DNA from: Bacteroidaceae bacterium
GTDB lineage: Bacteria > Bacteroidota > Bacteroidia > Bacteroidales > Bacteroidaceae
Direction: 5' to 3'
DNA: 64,000 bases
Assembly (NCBI GenBank): GCA_902362595.1
Contig: CABIXF010000001.1
Location: 127,714 to 191,713 of the forward strand
Part shown: piece by piece, positions 48,800 to 57,984 of the stretch
How positions within the stretch are numbered: the stretch's first letter is position 1
Layout of the letters: each line of letters begins with the position of its first letter
Program-made: the position numbers and the translations under genes
Notes under the pieces: generated by a model
Told to the model about the DNA's origin: nothing
The model's database searches: none
The model's input: the letters and a program-made list of their open reading frames with translations, nothing else

Positions 48800-49399
48800 A
48801 TGGAATATAATACCCAGCAGCGAAAATTACCACTTCCGGAATACGGAAGAAGTGTGCAGAACATGGTAGACCATGCCTTGACCATCGAGGATCGTGCGGA
48901 ACGTCAACGGTGTGCCAATACCATCGTGAATATTATGGGAGGGATGTTTCCTCAATTGCGTGACATGGAAGATTTCCGCCGTAAGTTGTGGGATCATCTG
49001 GCTATCATGGCCGACTTTAAACTGGATATTGACTATCCGGTGGAAATCGTGAAGAAGGAAAGTCTGGAAGTGAAACCCGACCGGATTCCTTATTCGCCCA
49101 ATGTGATTCGCTATCGCCATTATGGACGATTTATCCAGGATTTGATAAAAATTGCGGTAGATTATCCGGAAGGTGAAGAGAAAAAACAGTTGATTAAGTA
49201 CATTGCCAACCACATGAAGAAAGATTACCTCAATTTTAACAAAGATGGGGTGGAAGACCAGAAAATTCTGGATGATTTGTGTGAACTGTCAGGCGGACGT
49301 ATCAAACTGTCGGCCGATGAACTTCATCTGGTAGAGCAACGTACGGTAGGACCGCGTCGTCGGCAGATGAACAACAACCAGCAAAGAAAGAAATATTAA
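48800..49399 (+). CDS. DUF4290 protein
   Basis: A 199-residue soluble protein, mainly helical, of the Bacteroidetes family DUF4290. Conserved stretches are LPEYGRSVQNMVDHAL, RFIQDLIKIAVDYPEG and IANHMKKDYLNFNKDG. The C-terminus is basic and Gln/Asn-rich (RRRQMNNNQQRKKY), which could bind nucleic acid. No function is established to my knowledge. It lies 47 bp after tsaB and 15 bp before murA, a neighbourhood typical for this phylum. Confidence 0.9.
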   Translation: MEYNTQQRKLPLPEYGRSVQNMVDHALTIEDRAERQRCANTIVNIMGGMFPQLRDMEDFRRKLWDHLAIMADFKLDIDYPVEIVKKESLEVKPDRIPYSPNVIRYRHYGRFIQDLIKIAVDYPEGEEKKQLIKYIANHMKKDYLNFNKDGVEDQKILDDLCELSGGRIKLSADELHLVEQRTVGPRRRQMNNNQQRKKY

Positions 49400-49414
49400 T
49401 CAAAATCGGATACT

Positions 49415-50722
49415 ATGGCTTCATTTGTAATCGAAGGAGGGCACAAACTGCAGGGGGAGATTGTGCCTCAGGGGGCTAAGAACGAAGTGCTGCAGGTGCT
49501 TTGTGCTACGTTGTTGACAGACGAGGAAGTGATTATCGGAAACATTCCGAATATTCTGGATGTCAATAACCTGATACAGCTGCTCCGTGATATGGGCGTA
49601 AAAGTAGCAAAAACAGGAAGTGATACGTTCTCTTTTCAGGCGGATAATTTGAATCTGGCTTACCTGGAAAGCGATGAGTTCTTGGGACGCTGCTCCAAAC
49701 TGCGTGGCTCGGTCATGTTGGTCGGTCCTTTGATTGCCCGTTTTGGGAAAGCAATGATTTCCAAACCGGGAGGTGACAAGATTGGTCGCCGGCGTTTGGA
49801 TACCCATTTCTTGGGTATTCAGAAACTGGGTGCTTCGTTTGATCACGATGCTGCGAAAGGTCGTTTTTGTATTACTGCTGACAAGCTGAAAGGTACGTAT
49901 ATGTTGCTGGATGAGGCATCTGTCACAGGTACGGCCAATATTATTATGGCGGCAGTGCTGGCCGAAGGAGTCACCACGATTTACAATGCGGCCTGTGAGC
50001 CTTATGTACAGCAGTTGTGCCGGATGTTGAACCGGATGGGTGCCAAAATCTCGGGCATCGCTTCCAATTTGCTGACCATTGAGGGTGTGAAGAGCCTGAA
50101 AGGTTGTGCGCATACGGTGTTGCCGGATATGATTGAGGTGGGAAGTTTTATTGGCATGGCGGCTATGACGGCCAGTGAAATCACGATCAAGAATGTGTCG
50201 TATGAAAATTTAGGAATCATTCCCGACAGTTTCCGTCGGCTGGGTATTCAGCTGGAGCAGCGGGGCGACGATATTTATGTGCCCGCACAGGAACACTATC
50301 AGATTGATTCGTTCATTGATGGCTCTATCATGACGATTGCCGACGCTCCATGGCCGGGACTGACTCCCGACTTGCTGAGTGTGATGCTGGTGGTAGCTAC
50401 CCAGGCCAAAGGAAGTGTGCTGATTCACCAGAAAATGTTTGAAAGCCGCCTGTTCTTCGTGGATAAGCTGATTGACATGGGGGCGCAGATTATCTTGTGC
50501 GACCCACACCGCGCCGTGGTCATCGGTCATGACCGTAACTTCTGTCTGCGGGGAGGCAATATGACCTCTCCGGATATCCGTGCCGGCATTGCTTTGCTGA
50601 TTGCGGCTTTGGGAGCGAAAGGTATCAGCCATATCCATAACATTGAACAGATAGACCGGGGATACCAACACATTGAACAGCGACTGAGTGCGCTGGGAGC
50701 ACGTATCACCCGTATAGAATAA
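49415..50722 (+). CDS. murA: UDP-N-acetylglucosamine 1-carboxyvinyltransferase with Asp at the active-site Cys position
   Basis: A 435-residue enzyme for the first committed step of peptidoglycan synthesis: transfer of enolpyruvate from PEP to UDP-GlcNAc. The N-terminal GAKNEVLQVLCATLL holds the conserved Lys-Asn pair. In the catalytic loop the usual PGGC is PGGD (Asp121, codon 49775-49777). Cys115 of E. coli MurA is the residue alkylated by fosfomycin; natural Asp versions remain active but resist the drug. The rest (RLDTHFLGIQKLGA, the C-terminal DIRAGIALLIAALGAKG) is regular. It starts 15 bp after DUF4290 and ends 3 bp before rimM. Confidence 0.95.
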   Translation: MASFVIEGGHKLQGEIVPQGAKNEVLQVLCATLLTDEEVIIGNIPNILDVNNLIQLLRDMGVKVAKTGSDTFSFQADNLNLAYLESDEFLGRCSKLRGSVMLVGPLIARFGKAMISKPGGDKIGRRRLDTHFLGIQKLGASFDHDAAKGRFCITADKLKGTYMLLDEASVTGTANIIMAAVLAEGVTTIYNAACEPYVQQLCRMLNRMGAKISGIASNLLTIEGVKSLKGCAHTVLPDMIEVGSFIGMAAMTASEITIKNVSYENLGIIPDSFRRLGIQLEQRGDDIYVPAQEHYQIDSFIDGSIMTIADAPWPGLTPDLLSVMLVVATQAKGSVLIHQKMFESRLFFVDKLIDMGAQIILCDPHRAVVIGHDRNFCLRGGNMTSPDIRAGIALLIAALGAKGISHIHNIEQIDRGYQHIEQRLSALGARITRIE

Positions 50723-50725
50723 GGT

Positions 50726-51238
50726 ATGATTAGAAAAGAGGAAGTTTTTAAGATAGGAATCATCAACAAGCCGCATGGGGTAAAAGGTGAAGTCTCGTTT
50801 ACGTTTACCGACGACATCTTCGACCGGGTGGATTGTGAGTATCTGATTCTGTTGCTGGACGGGATTCTGGTCCCGTTCTTCATCGAGGAGTATCGTTTCC
50901 GCTCCGATAACGTGGCTCTGGTGAAATTCGAGGGAGTGGATACAGCGGAAAAGGCACGTAGTTTTACCAACGTGGAAGTGTATTTCCCGGTGAAGTACAT
51001 GGATGAGCAAGATGAAATCACGTCGTGGAATTTCTTCGTCGGATTTAAGGTACACGATGTGCATCATGGTGATTTGGGTGAAGTAGTGGATGTGGATGAT
51101 GCTACGATGAATGTCTTGTTTGTCATAGAGAAGGAGGGGGAAGAACTGCTTTTGCCTGCTCATGAAGAGTTTATACTCAACATTGACAGGGAACAGAAAC
51201 TTTTGACGGTAGACATTCCCGACGGTTTATTGGACTAA
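50726..51238 (+). CDS. rimM: Ribosome maturation factor RimM
   Basis: A 170-residue cytoplasmic factor for 30S subunit maturation that binds ribosomal protein S19. The N-terminal RimM barrel ([21 protein letters not shown] in two stretches) and the C-terminal PRC-barrel ([34 protein letters not shown]) are both present. Its place 3 bp after murA is unusual compared with the rpsP-rimM-trmD order of many bacteria, but normal in Bacteroidetes. Confidence 0.94.
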   Translation: MIRKEEVFKIGIINKPHGVKGEVSFTFTDDIFDRVDCEYLILLLDGILVPFFIEEYRFRSDNVALVKFEGVDTAEKARSFTNVEVYFPVKYMDEQDEITSWNFFVGFKVHDVHHGDLGEVVDVDDATMNVLFVIEKEGEELLLPAHEEFILNIDREQKLLTVDIPDGLLD

Positions 51239-51250
51239 AAAGCTTGTGGC

Positions 51251-52108
51251 ATGAAAAAGAAAGGGCGTAAGGCATTTTGGCGGAATATTAAGTTTAAATA
51301 TAAACTGACCATCATTAACGAAAATACCTTGGAAGAGGTAGTAGGCATTCATGTGTCGAAGTTGAACGGATTCTCTGTATTGCTTGCTACTTGTACGGTA
51401 ATCTTTCTTTTGGCTGCCATTATTATTGTGTTTACTCCTTTGCGGAATTATCTTCCGGGCTACATGAACAGTGAAGTCCGTTCGCAGGTGGTGACGAATG
51501 CACTGAAGGCTGATTCACTGGCAGATGCCTTGGAAAGGCAAAATAGGTATATCATGAATATACAGGATATCTTCAGTGGAAAGGTAAATGTGGATACCGT
51601 GCAGTCGATAGACTCATTGACCTCCATCCGGACGGCAGAATTGATGGGCCGTTCAAAAGAAGAGGATGATTTCCGGCGGAAATATGAAGAACGGCAAAAG
51701 ACCGAATTGGCTACTGGAACGGAGGAACATGAATTGTCGGGACTGTTGTTTTTCCGTCCTACAAAGGGGATTGTAGTCAAGGATTTCTCTCCGGCACACC
51801 AACATTATGGAGTAGATATGGCGGCTGCCATGGACGAAAGTATCGTGGCTGCTATGGATGGTACGGTGATGCTGGTGGTGCAGACGCCCGACAAGGGTTT
51901 CCTGATTCAGATTCAGCATGAACAGAATTTTATTTCCATTTATAAGCATTGCGGCACTCCGAGGAAGAAGGAAGGCGACCGTGTAAAAGGAGGAGAAGTT
52001 ATCGCATTGGCCGGAACGGAGGACGAAGGCAGACATGTGTCGCATGTGCATTTTGAACTGTGGCACGAGGGAGCTCCGATTGATCCGGCAAAATATGTTG
52101 TATTTTAA
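51251..52108 (+). CDS. M23 family metallopeptidase, membrane-anchored
   Basis: A 285-residue cell-wall peptidase with a short cytoplasmic N-terminus, one membrane helix (about 38-60) and a periplasmic region. A coiled-coil-like stretch (about 80-160) leads to the LytM/M23 domain (about 175-285). The zinc-binding pattern is seen as HYGVDMAA and HVSHVHFELWHEG, so it is probably catalytic rather than a degenerate EnvC-type activator. It likely cuts peptidoglycan cross-bridges during growth. It follows rimM by 12 bp and precedes dxr by 4 bp. Confidence 0.9.
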   Translation: MKKKGRKAFWRNIKFKYKLTIINENTLEEVVGIHVSKLNGFSVLLATCTVIFLLAAIIIVFTPLRNYLPGYMNSEVRSQVVTNALKADSLADALERQNRYIMNIQDIFSGKVNVDTVQSIDSLTSIRTAELMGRSKEEDDFRRKYEERQKTELATGTEEHELSGLLFFRPTKGIVVKDFSPAHQHYGVDMAAAMDESIVAAMDGTVMLVVQTPDKGFLIQIQHEQNFISIYKHCGTPRKKEGDRVKGGEVIALAGTEDEGRHVSHVHFELWHEGAPIDPAKYVVF

Positions 52109-52112
52109 AGTT

Positions 52113-53270
52113 ATGAAAAAACAGATTGCCATATTAGGTTCTACCGGTTCCATCGGTACGCAGGCTCTTCAAGTGATTGGGGAGCATCCTGATTTGTATG
52201 AGGTATATGCGCTTACGGCCAACAACAAGGTGGAGTTGCTGGCTGAACAGGCACGTAAGTTTCACCCGGAGGTGGTGGTGATAGCAAATGAAGACAAATA
52301 TAAAGCATTGAAGGAAGCATTGGCCGACGAGCCGGTGAAAGTATATGCCGGAGCCGAGGCGTTGTGTCAGGTGGTCGAGTCGCAGCCCATCGACATCGTA
52401 TTGACAGCCATGGTGGGGTATGCCGGCCTGAAACCGACTATCAATGCCATTAAGGCTGGAAAAATCATTGCTTTAGCTAATAAGGAGACCTTGGTAGTGG
52501 CCGGTGAACTGATTACCGGACTGGCTCGGCAGTATAAGACACCGATTTTGCCGGTGGATTCTGAACATTCAGCCATTTTCCAGTGTTTGGAAATTAACAA
52601 TCCCGTACACAAGGTGATTCTGACGGCTTCGGGAGGACCGTTCCGTACGTTTACCATGGAGCAGTTGCAGACGGTAACCAAAGAGCAGGCTCTGAAGCAT
52701 CCCAACTGGTCGATGGGAGCGAAAATCACGATTGACTCTGCGTCGATGATGAACAAAGGCTTTGAGGTGATTGAGGCCAAATGGCTGTTTGGAGTAACTC
52801 CTGCGCAGATTGAGGTGGTGGTGCATCCGCAGTCGGTGATTCATTCCATGGTGGAATTTGAAGACGGGGCGGTGAAAGCCCAACTGGGCGTACCCGACAT
52901 GCGTCTGCCTATCCAATATGCCTTCTCGTATCCGAAGCGGGAGCATCTTTCGGGCGAGCGGCTGGATTTTGCCAAATACAATACGTTGACTTTCGAGAAA
53001 CCAGACACGCAGCGTTTCCGCAACTTGGCACTGGCTTACGAGGCTCTGCACCAGGGAGGAAACATGCCTTGTATCGTGAATGCGGCCAATGAGGTGGTGG
53101 TGGCTGCCTTTTTGAAAGACCAGATTTCATTTTTGGGAATGAGTGACGTGATTGAAAAAGCAATGAATCGCGTACCTTTTATCCAGACACCTACTTATGG
53201 TGATTATGTGGCTACCGATGCCGAAACACGGCGTATTGCCGCAGAATTGGTGATTAATGGGATGAAATAA
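52113..53270 (+). CDS. dxr: 1-deoxy-D-xylulose 5-phosphate reductoisomerase
   Basis: A 385-residue NADPH-dependent enzyme, second step of the non-mevalonate isoprenoid pathway. The N-terminal GSTGSIGTQALQVI is the dinucleotide loop. The metal/substrate site is in PVDSEHSAIFQCLE, with SGGPFRT and MSMGAKITIDSASMMNKG-like segments. ATG 52113 (MKKQIAILGSTG) is correct; longer in-frame starts lie inside the upstream peptidase gene. dxr and ispD of the same pathway are both in this window, and IspD products also feed menaquinone tails made by MenA. Confidence 0.96.
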   Translation: MKKQIAILGSTGSIGTQALQVIGEHPDLYEVYALTANNKVELLAEQARKFHPEVVVIANEDKYKALKEALADEPVKVYAGAEALCQVVESQPIDIVLTAMVGYAGLKPTINAIKAGKIIALANKETLVVAGELITGLARQYKTPILPVDSEHSAIFQCLEINNPVHKVILTASGGPFRTFTMEQLQTVTKEQALKHPNWSMGAKITIDSASMMNKGFEVIEAKWLFGVTPAQIEVVVHPQSVIHSMVEFEDGAVKAQLGVPDMRLPIQYAFSYPKREHLSGERLDFAKYNTLTFEKPDTQRFRNLALAYEALHQGGNMPCIVNAANEVVVAAFLKDQISFLGMSDVIEKAMNRVPFIQTPTYGDYVATDAETRRIAAELVINGMK

Positions 53271-53311
53271 AAATCTAAATTATATAATATAAAGTAAGAA
53301 GTTAAGTAGAA

Positions 53312-54652
53312 ATGGAAACATTTTTGATTCGTGCCCTTCAGTTGATTCTCAGCTTGTCGTTGCTGGTGATTATTCATGAGGGGGGACATTTTTTCTTCGC
53401 CCGCCTGTTCAAGATTCGGGTGGAGAAGTTTTATATATTCTTTGACCCTTGGTTTTCGCTGTTCAAGTACAAACCGAAGAACAGTGACACGGAATATGGA
53501 GTGGGATGGTTGCCGTTAGGTGGGTATTGCAAGATTTCGGGAATGATTGACGAGTCGATGGATACCGAACAGATGAAACAGCCGGCCCAGCCGTGGGAGT
53601 TCCGTTCCAAACCGGCGTGGCAGCGTTTGCTGGTCATGATAGGAGGAGTCTTGATGAACTTCCTGCTGGCCTTGTTCATTTATTCCATGATTCTGTTTAC
53701 GTGGGGAGATCGTTACACGGCTTTGAGTGACATGACCATGGGCATGAAATTCAGTGAGCATGCGAAGGAAATCGGCTTTCGTGACGGAGATATTTTGAAG
53801 AGTGCTGACGGCGAGGAACTGACTCGTTTCAATATGGACATGATTCGCAGCATTGTGGAGGCTCGTGAGGTTACCGTGTTGCGGAAAGGACAGGAAAAGA
53901 AAATTCTGTTGCCGGAACTGAGCTTGCTGGATGTGGCAAAAGAGGATCCTCCTTTTGTGGATGTATTTTATCCAAATGTGGTCGATTCGGTGCTGCCGGG
54001 CGGAGGATTTGCCAAGGCAGGTGTTCAAAAAGGAGATTCTTTGTTGGCATTCAATGGAAAGACGATGACTTCATGGAATGAGTTCCTGGACAATATGGCA
54101 GATTTGAAGGCGAAAGCCGAATTGGATAAAAAGACATCGGCTGAGTTTACGTTGGTATATTCACGTGCCGGCGTGCGGGATACAGTTAAAGTCTTGACTG
54201 ACGATAAGTTTAAGGTAGCGGCCATGGGAGGTTTGGTAGATTACAAACAACGTACGTTGACTTATGGATTCTTTGAATCCTTCCCGGCAGGAGTTACTTT
54301 AGGAGTAAATACCTTGAAAGGCTATGTGAATGACATGAAATATGTATTCACGAAAGAGGGTGCCAAGAGTGTGGGAGGTTTTGCCACCATTGGAAGTATC
54401 TTCCCGAAGGTATGGGACTGGCAGCGTTTCTGGGAAATGACGGCCTTCTTGTCCATTATTCTGGCTTTTATGAACATTCTGCCGATACCGGCACTCGACG
54501 GTGGCCATGTCTTGTTCTTGCTGTACGAGATTATCGCCCGCCGGAAGCCGAGTGACAAATTCTTGGAATATGCACAGATGGTGGGAATGTTCCTGCTGTT
54601 CGGCTTGCTTATCTGGGCCAACTTCAACGATGTGTTGAGGTTCTTGTTTTAG
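53312..54652 (+). CDS. rseP: RIP metalloprotease RseP (site-2 protease)
   Basis: A 446-residue inner-membrane zinc protease that cuts membrane-bound anti-sigma factors and signal peptide remnants. The zinc motif HEGGH (residues 22-26) lies in the first membrane helix, and the third ligand lies in the C-terminal LPIPALDGGHVLFLLYE. One or two PDZ domains are between (about 130-300; PGGGFAKAGVQKGDSLLAFNG). Four membrane helices are predicted. It closes the tsaB-rseP series; a terminator follows directly. Confidence 0.95.
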   Translation: METFLIRALQLILSLSLLVIIHEGGHFFFARLFKIRVEKFYIFFDPWFSLFKYKPKNSDTEYGVGWLPLGGYCKISGMIDESMDTEQMKQPAQPWEFRSKPAWQRLLVMIGGVLMNFLLALFIYSMILFTWGDRYTALSDMTMGMKFSEHAKEIGFRDGDILKSADGEELTRFNMDMIRSIVEAREVTVLRKGQEKKILLPELSLLDVAKEDPPFVDVFYPNVVDSVLPGGGFAKAGVQKGDSLLAFNGKTMTSWNEFLDNMADLKAKAELDKKTSAEFTLVYSRAGVRDTVKVLTDDKFKVAAMGGLVDYKQRTLTYGFFESFPAGVTLGVNTLKGYVNDMKYVFTKEGAKSVGGFATIGSIFPKVWDWQRFWEMTAFLSIILAFMNILPIPALDGGHVLFLLYEIIARRKPSDKFLEYAQMVGMFLLFGLLIWANFNDVLRFLF

Positions 54653-54671
54653 CGAAAGTTTCAAATGAAAT

Positions 54672-54723
54672 AAAGACACAAGGGCACGGAGAAAGGTTTC
54701 TCTGTTCTTTGTGTCTTTTTTGT
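54672..54723 (+). terminator. Intrinsic terminator after rseP
   Basis: AAAGACACAA (54672-54681) pairs with TTGTGTCTTT (54709-54718), and an inner GAGAAA/TTTCTC hairpin lies within. A run of seven T (54716-54722) follows. The next gene starts only 27 bp later, so its promoter may overlap the terminator. Confidence 0.75.
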
Positions 54724-54749
54724 GTAATCCATCTAATAGAATAAAAGGA

Positions 54750-57146
54750 ATGAGGAAGAAAATCCTATTGGCTGCTATTTTGTGTGGCGGCTTTTGCCTG
54801 ACGGCAGTTTCTGGCGGGGGAGCGGAAGAGCGTCTGCCCGGTTATCTCCAGGCAGAAAAGTTTACCAAGAGTAAACTCGACAAGATGTTGTTTTCCACCA
54901 TGGTCGACCCGCACTGGTTCCAGCAGGGAACGAATTTTTGGTTTGAGTATAAGACCAGCGAAGGGAAGTTCTGGTATGTAGTCAATCCCACTGCCAAACG
55001 CAAGGACTTGTTGTTCGACCGGGACCGTCTGGCTTCGCAGTTGACGGAGATTGTGCAGGATCCCTTCGAGGCACATCAGTTGCCCATTGCCGATTTGAAG
55101 GCGGGAGAAGACGGACATACCTTTACGTTCAAGGTGGTGTCAAAAGCCGACTCTACGTTCTATTTCTCGTACGACTATCCCACTCAGAAGCTGACATACC
55201 TGAAGGACAAGGAGAAAGAACCGGAGGAGGTGAACTGGGCTTCCGTATCGCCAGACGGACAGCGGGTGATTTATGCCAAAGATTGCGATTTGTATTACAT
55301 GAGCATTGCCGATTACCGGAAGGCCCGGAAGAACGAGAAGGACAGCACCATCGTGGAGGTGCGCCTGACGAGTGACGGAACACCGGATTTCGGGTATGGC
55401 ATTCCTTACAGCACGCTGAACACGGATACTTTGTGTAATGGCAAACGCCGGGGTGCGTGGGGATACTGGTCGCCCGACTCCAAGTATTTTGCAACCATCA
55501 TTGCAGACCAGCGGAATGTGAAACCGCTGTGGGTCATCAATTCCATTGCAGAACCGCGTCCTACCTTGGAGACCTATAAGTATGAGATGCCGGGAGAGAC
55601 CGGTATGCCGGAATATCATCTGTATTTGTTCGATGTGCAGGCGGGTACGCGGAAAGAAATCCGTACGGCAGCCTGGAAAAATCAGTCGATTGATTTGGAA
55701 GGAAAGCCGCTGGAACAGAAGCAGCGCGACAAGGAACTGATACCGCGTATCTGGCAGGGCGATAACCAACGTTTCTTCCTGACCCGCAGCAGCCGTGACT
55801 TGCATCGCATTGATGTATGTACCTATACTTTGGGCGAAGATTCCATTGTGCCGGTGGTAAAGGAACGGATGAATACTTATCAGGAAACTCGTCCTATTCA
55901 TGTGCTGAATGGAGGAAAAGAGTTTATTCAGTGGAGTGAACGTGACGGTTGGGCACATCTTTATTTATACGATGACAAAGGAAACCTGAAGAACCGCATC
56001 ACGGAAGGCCCTTGGCACGTAGAACGTGTGGTGAAGGTGGACGAGGCTACTCGTACCGTATATTTTGTAGCCAACGGACGTGAGAAAGGCGAGAATCCGT
56101 ATTACGAGCATTTCTACAAGGTGAATGTGAACGGCAGTGGATTGAAACAGCTGACACACGGGGAGTTCTTCCACGATGTGGAGATGGACGATGAAGCCCG
56201 TTTCTTCGTGGATAATTATTCGCGTGCCAACACCATCCCTTGTGCGGACCTGCTGGACCGTAACGGCAACAAGGTGATGACGATACAGGAAAGCGATTTT
56301 TCTTCTTTGAAAGCAGCTGGTTACCAGTTCCCGGAGCCGTTTAAAGTAAAAGCAGCCGATGGAGTGACCGATTTGTACGGTATAATGTACAAGCCGTTTG
56401 ATTTCGATTCTACCAAGGTTTACCCGATTATTGACTATGTCTATCCGGGTCCGCAGGTAGAAGCCGTGGATTATCCGTTCCGACGGATGAGTGTGCGTAC
56501 CGACCGCTTGGCACAGGCCGGATTTATCGTGATTACCGTCGGACAGCGTGGCGGTCATCCTAGTCGTTCCAAGTGGTATCACAACTATGGTTACGGCAAT
56601 ATGCGTGATTATCCGTTGGCCGACCATAAGGCGGCTGTGGAGCAGCTGGCAGCGCGTTATCCTTTTATCGATATCACACGGGTAGGTATCCACGGACATT
56701 CCGGAGGCGGATTCATGTCGACTGCGGCCATCTGTCAGTATCCGGATTTCTACAAGGCTGCCGTATCATGTGCAGGTAATCATGACAACCGTATCTACAA
56801 CCGCTGGTGGAGTGAGACCCATCATGGCGTGAAGGAAGAAATCTCTGAGAAGGGAGATACGACGTTTGCCTATAAGATTGCTACCAATCCAGAGATTGTG
56901 AAACAGTTGAAGGGCCACCTGATGCTGGTACACGGCGATATCGACAACAATGTGCATCCGGGAAATACCATTCGTGTGGTCAATGCCCTGATTCGGGCCA
57001 ACAAACGTTTTGACATGCTGATTCTGCCGGGCCAGCGCCACGGTTTCGGCGACATGGATGAATATTTCTACTGGCGCATGGTGGATTTCTTCTCGAAATA
57101 CCTGAAAGGAAAGCAGGAGGATTCGGTGGATATTCCCCAGCGATAA
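54750..57146 (+). CDS. S9 family peptidase, dipeptidyl peptidase IV-like
   Basis: A 798-residue exported serine peptidase. The signal peptide is MRKKILLAAILCGGFCLTAVSG (two stretches). A beta-propeller (about 60-530, DPPIV_N type; WASVSPDGQRVIYAKD, WGYWSPDSKYF) is followed by the alpha/beta-hydrolase catalytic domain with Ser651 (GHSGGGF), Asp732 (HGDIDNN) and His764 (QRHGFG). Such enzymes remove dipeptides or tripeptides after Pro or Ala in the periplasm. The in-frame start at 54711 lies inside the rseP terminator and is rejected. It is monocistronic. Confidence 0.93.
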   Translation: MRKKILLAAILCGGFCLTAVSGGGAEERLPGYLQAEKFTKSKLDKMLFSTMVDPHWFQQGTNFWFEYKTSEGKFWYVVNPTAKRKDLLFDRDRLASQLTEIVQDPFEAHQLPIADLKAGEDGHTFTFKVVSKADSTFYFSYDYPTQKLTYLKDKEKEPEEVNWASVSPDGQRVIYAKDCDLYYMSIADYRKARKNEKDSTIVEVRLTSDGTPDFGYGIPYSTLNTDTLCNGKRRGAWGYWSPDSKYFATIIADQRNVKPLWVINSIAEPRPTLETYKYEMPGETGMPEYHLYLFDVQAGTRKEIRTAAWKNQSIDLEGKPLEQKQRDKELIPRIWQGDNQRFFLTRSSRDLHRIDVCTYTLGEDSIVPVVKERMNTYQETRPIHVLNGGKEFIQWSERDGWAHLYLYDDKGNLKNRITEGPWHVERVVKVDEATRTVYFVANGREKGENPYYEHFYKVNVNGSGLKQLTHGEFFHDVEMDDEARFFVDNYSRANTIPCADLLDRNGNKVMTIQESDFSSLKAAGYQFPEPFKVKAADGVTDLYGIMYKPFDFDSTKVYPIIDYVYPGPQVEAVDYPFRRMSVRTDRLAQAGFIVITVGQRGGHPSRSKWYHNYGYGNMRDYPLADHKAAVEQLAARYPFIDITRVGIHGHSGGGFMSTAAICQYPDFYKAAVSCAGNHDNRIYNRWWSETHHGVKEEISEKGDTTFAYKIATNPEIVKQLKGHLMLVHGDIDNNVHPGNTIRVVNALIRANKRFDMLILPGQRHGFGDMDEYFYWRMVDFFSKYLKGKQEDSVDIPQR

Positions 57147-57172
57147 CTCTTCATTATGTGAGATAACTTTAT

Positions 57173-57212
57173 ACAGCGGGAGGGCTTTGGGAGTCATTCC
57201 GCTGTTTTTTTT
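57173..57212 (+). terminator. Intrinsic terminator after the S9 peptidase gene
   Basis: ACAGCGG (57173-57179) pairs with CCGCTGT (57199-57205), followed by a T-run (57205-57212). It lies 26 bp after the stop codon. Confidence 0.7.
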
Positions 57213-57450
57213 GTGGATACTTTCCTATTTGTGTGAATGGAATAAAGAATAAGGCTTTCTTTTTGTTCAGGCTTGCTAAATTTTATGCTTAATCAGCGAA
57301 CCCCTCAGGTTTCTACGTTGAATCATGAAAACCGGGGATGTAGGGAGAAACATTGTTTTGCGAGGATGGATGGTGAGTGTTTGTCCTTCCAATAGTTGAC
57401 GTATGGATACAAAAAAAGCGAGAGCTCATCGAACCTCCGCTGCCTTCCTA

Positions 57451-57478
57451 AAGAACCCCCATTTAAGGGTTCTTTTCA
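57451..57478 (+). terminator. Terminator-like hairpin in the convergent gap
   Basis: AAGAACCC (57451-57458) pairs perfectly with GGGTTCTT (57467-57474), with TT following. No gene ends here, so it may end a small unrecognised transcript or be a remnant. It lies in the 838-bp gap between the S9 peptidase and nrdG, in which I see no credible gene. Confidence 0.45.
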
Positions 57479-57539
57479 TCTTCTTAATTTTTGTGTCTTT
57501 GTTATCCTTTCTACCTTTTCTTTTTACCAGAAGATATTC

Positions 57540-57680
57540 CAATACCTTCTCAAACCTAATTCCTGAAAACTTTTACCTTTAAAATCTAATACCTGTACTT
57601 AAAAATAATCTAATACCTTAATAGTCTAGCTAATACCTTAAATAAATTGCTTTTTACCTTTTTAGTCTCTCTAATACCTT
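57540..57680. repeat. Repeated CTAATACCTT motifs in an AT-rich stretch
   Basis: CTAATACCTT or a one-base variant occurs at 57586 (ending G), 57610, 57630 and 57671, with a partial CAATACCTT at 57540. Spacings are 46, 24, 20 and 41 bp. T-rich TTTACC motifs are interspersed. There is no open frame of note. Function unknown. Confidence 0.55.
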
Positions 57681-57827
57681 ATATATTTCTTTTTTCTTTT
57701 TACCTATCGGTTTCACAACCACACTGCAAAGGTAAATCTTTTTTTATTGACTGCAAGAAGTAGTACATTCTTTTTTTAATAAATAGTTGTTTTCATGATA
57801 TAAATCAAGAAAAGGCATATTTTGCCA

Positions 57828-57891
57828 TTTGTGTGCGGAAACGGAATCCCGTGTGCGAGAACGGTGATTTTTGTGCACGGTAACGAATGAG
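57828..57891. repeat. Tandem array of three ~22-nt imperfect repeats (TGTGCGGAAACGG type)
   Basis: Units start at 57828, 57850 and 57871 (22, 21 and 21 nt). They share TGTGC followed by G-AACG and an A/T-rich tail. The length and GGAAACG-like core resemble the other three arrays in this window, but hairpins are weaker. The array lies in the convergent gap before nrdG. Confidence 0.55.
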
Positions 57892-57916
57892 AAATAGGAA
57901 GAAAGTGATAAAATGA

Positions 57917-57961
57917 ATGCCACATTTTTAGTTGCGAATTTATGAACTAAAAATGCGGCAT
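57917..57961. terminator. Long hairpin beyond the nrdG stop
   Basis: Two 17-bp arms (57917-57933 and 57945-57961) pair at 16 of 17 positions around an 11-nt loop (…CATTTTTAGTT / AACTAAAAATG…). It lies 24 bp past the nrdG stop, so it could end the nrdD-nrdG transcript, although no T-run follows on that strand. It could also stabilise the RNA 3' end. Confidence 0.5.
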
Positions 57962-57984
57962 GTGTCAAAAATGTGGGTAAGTCT

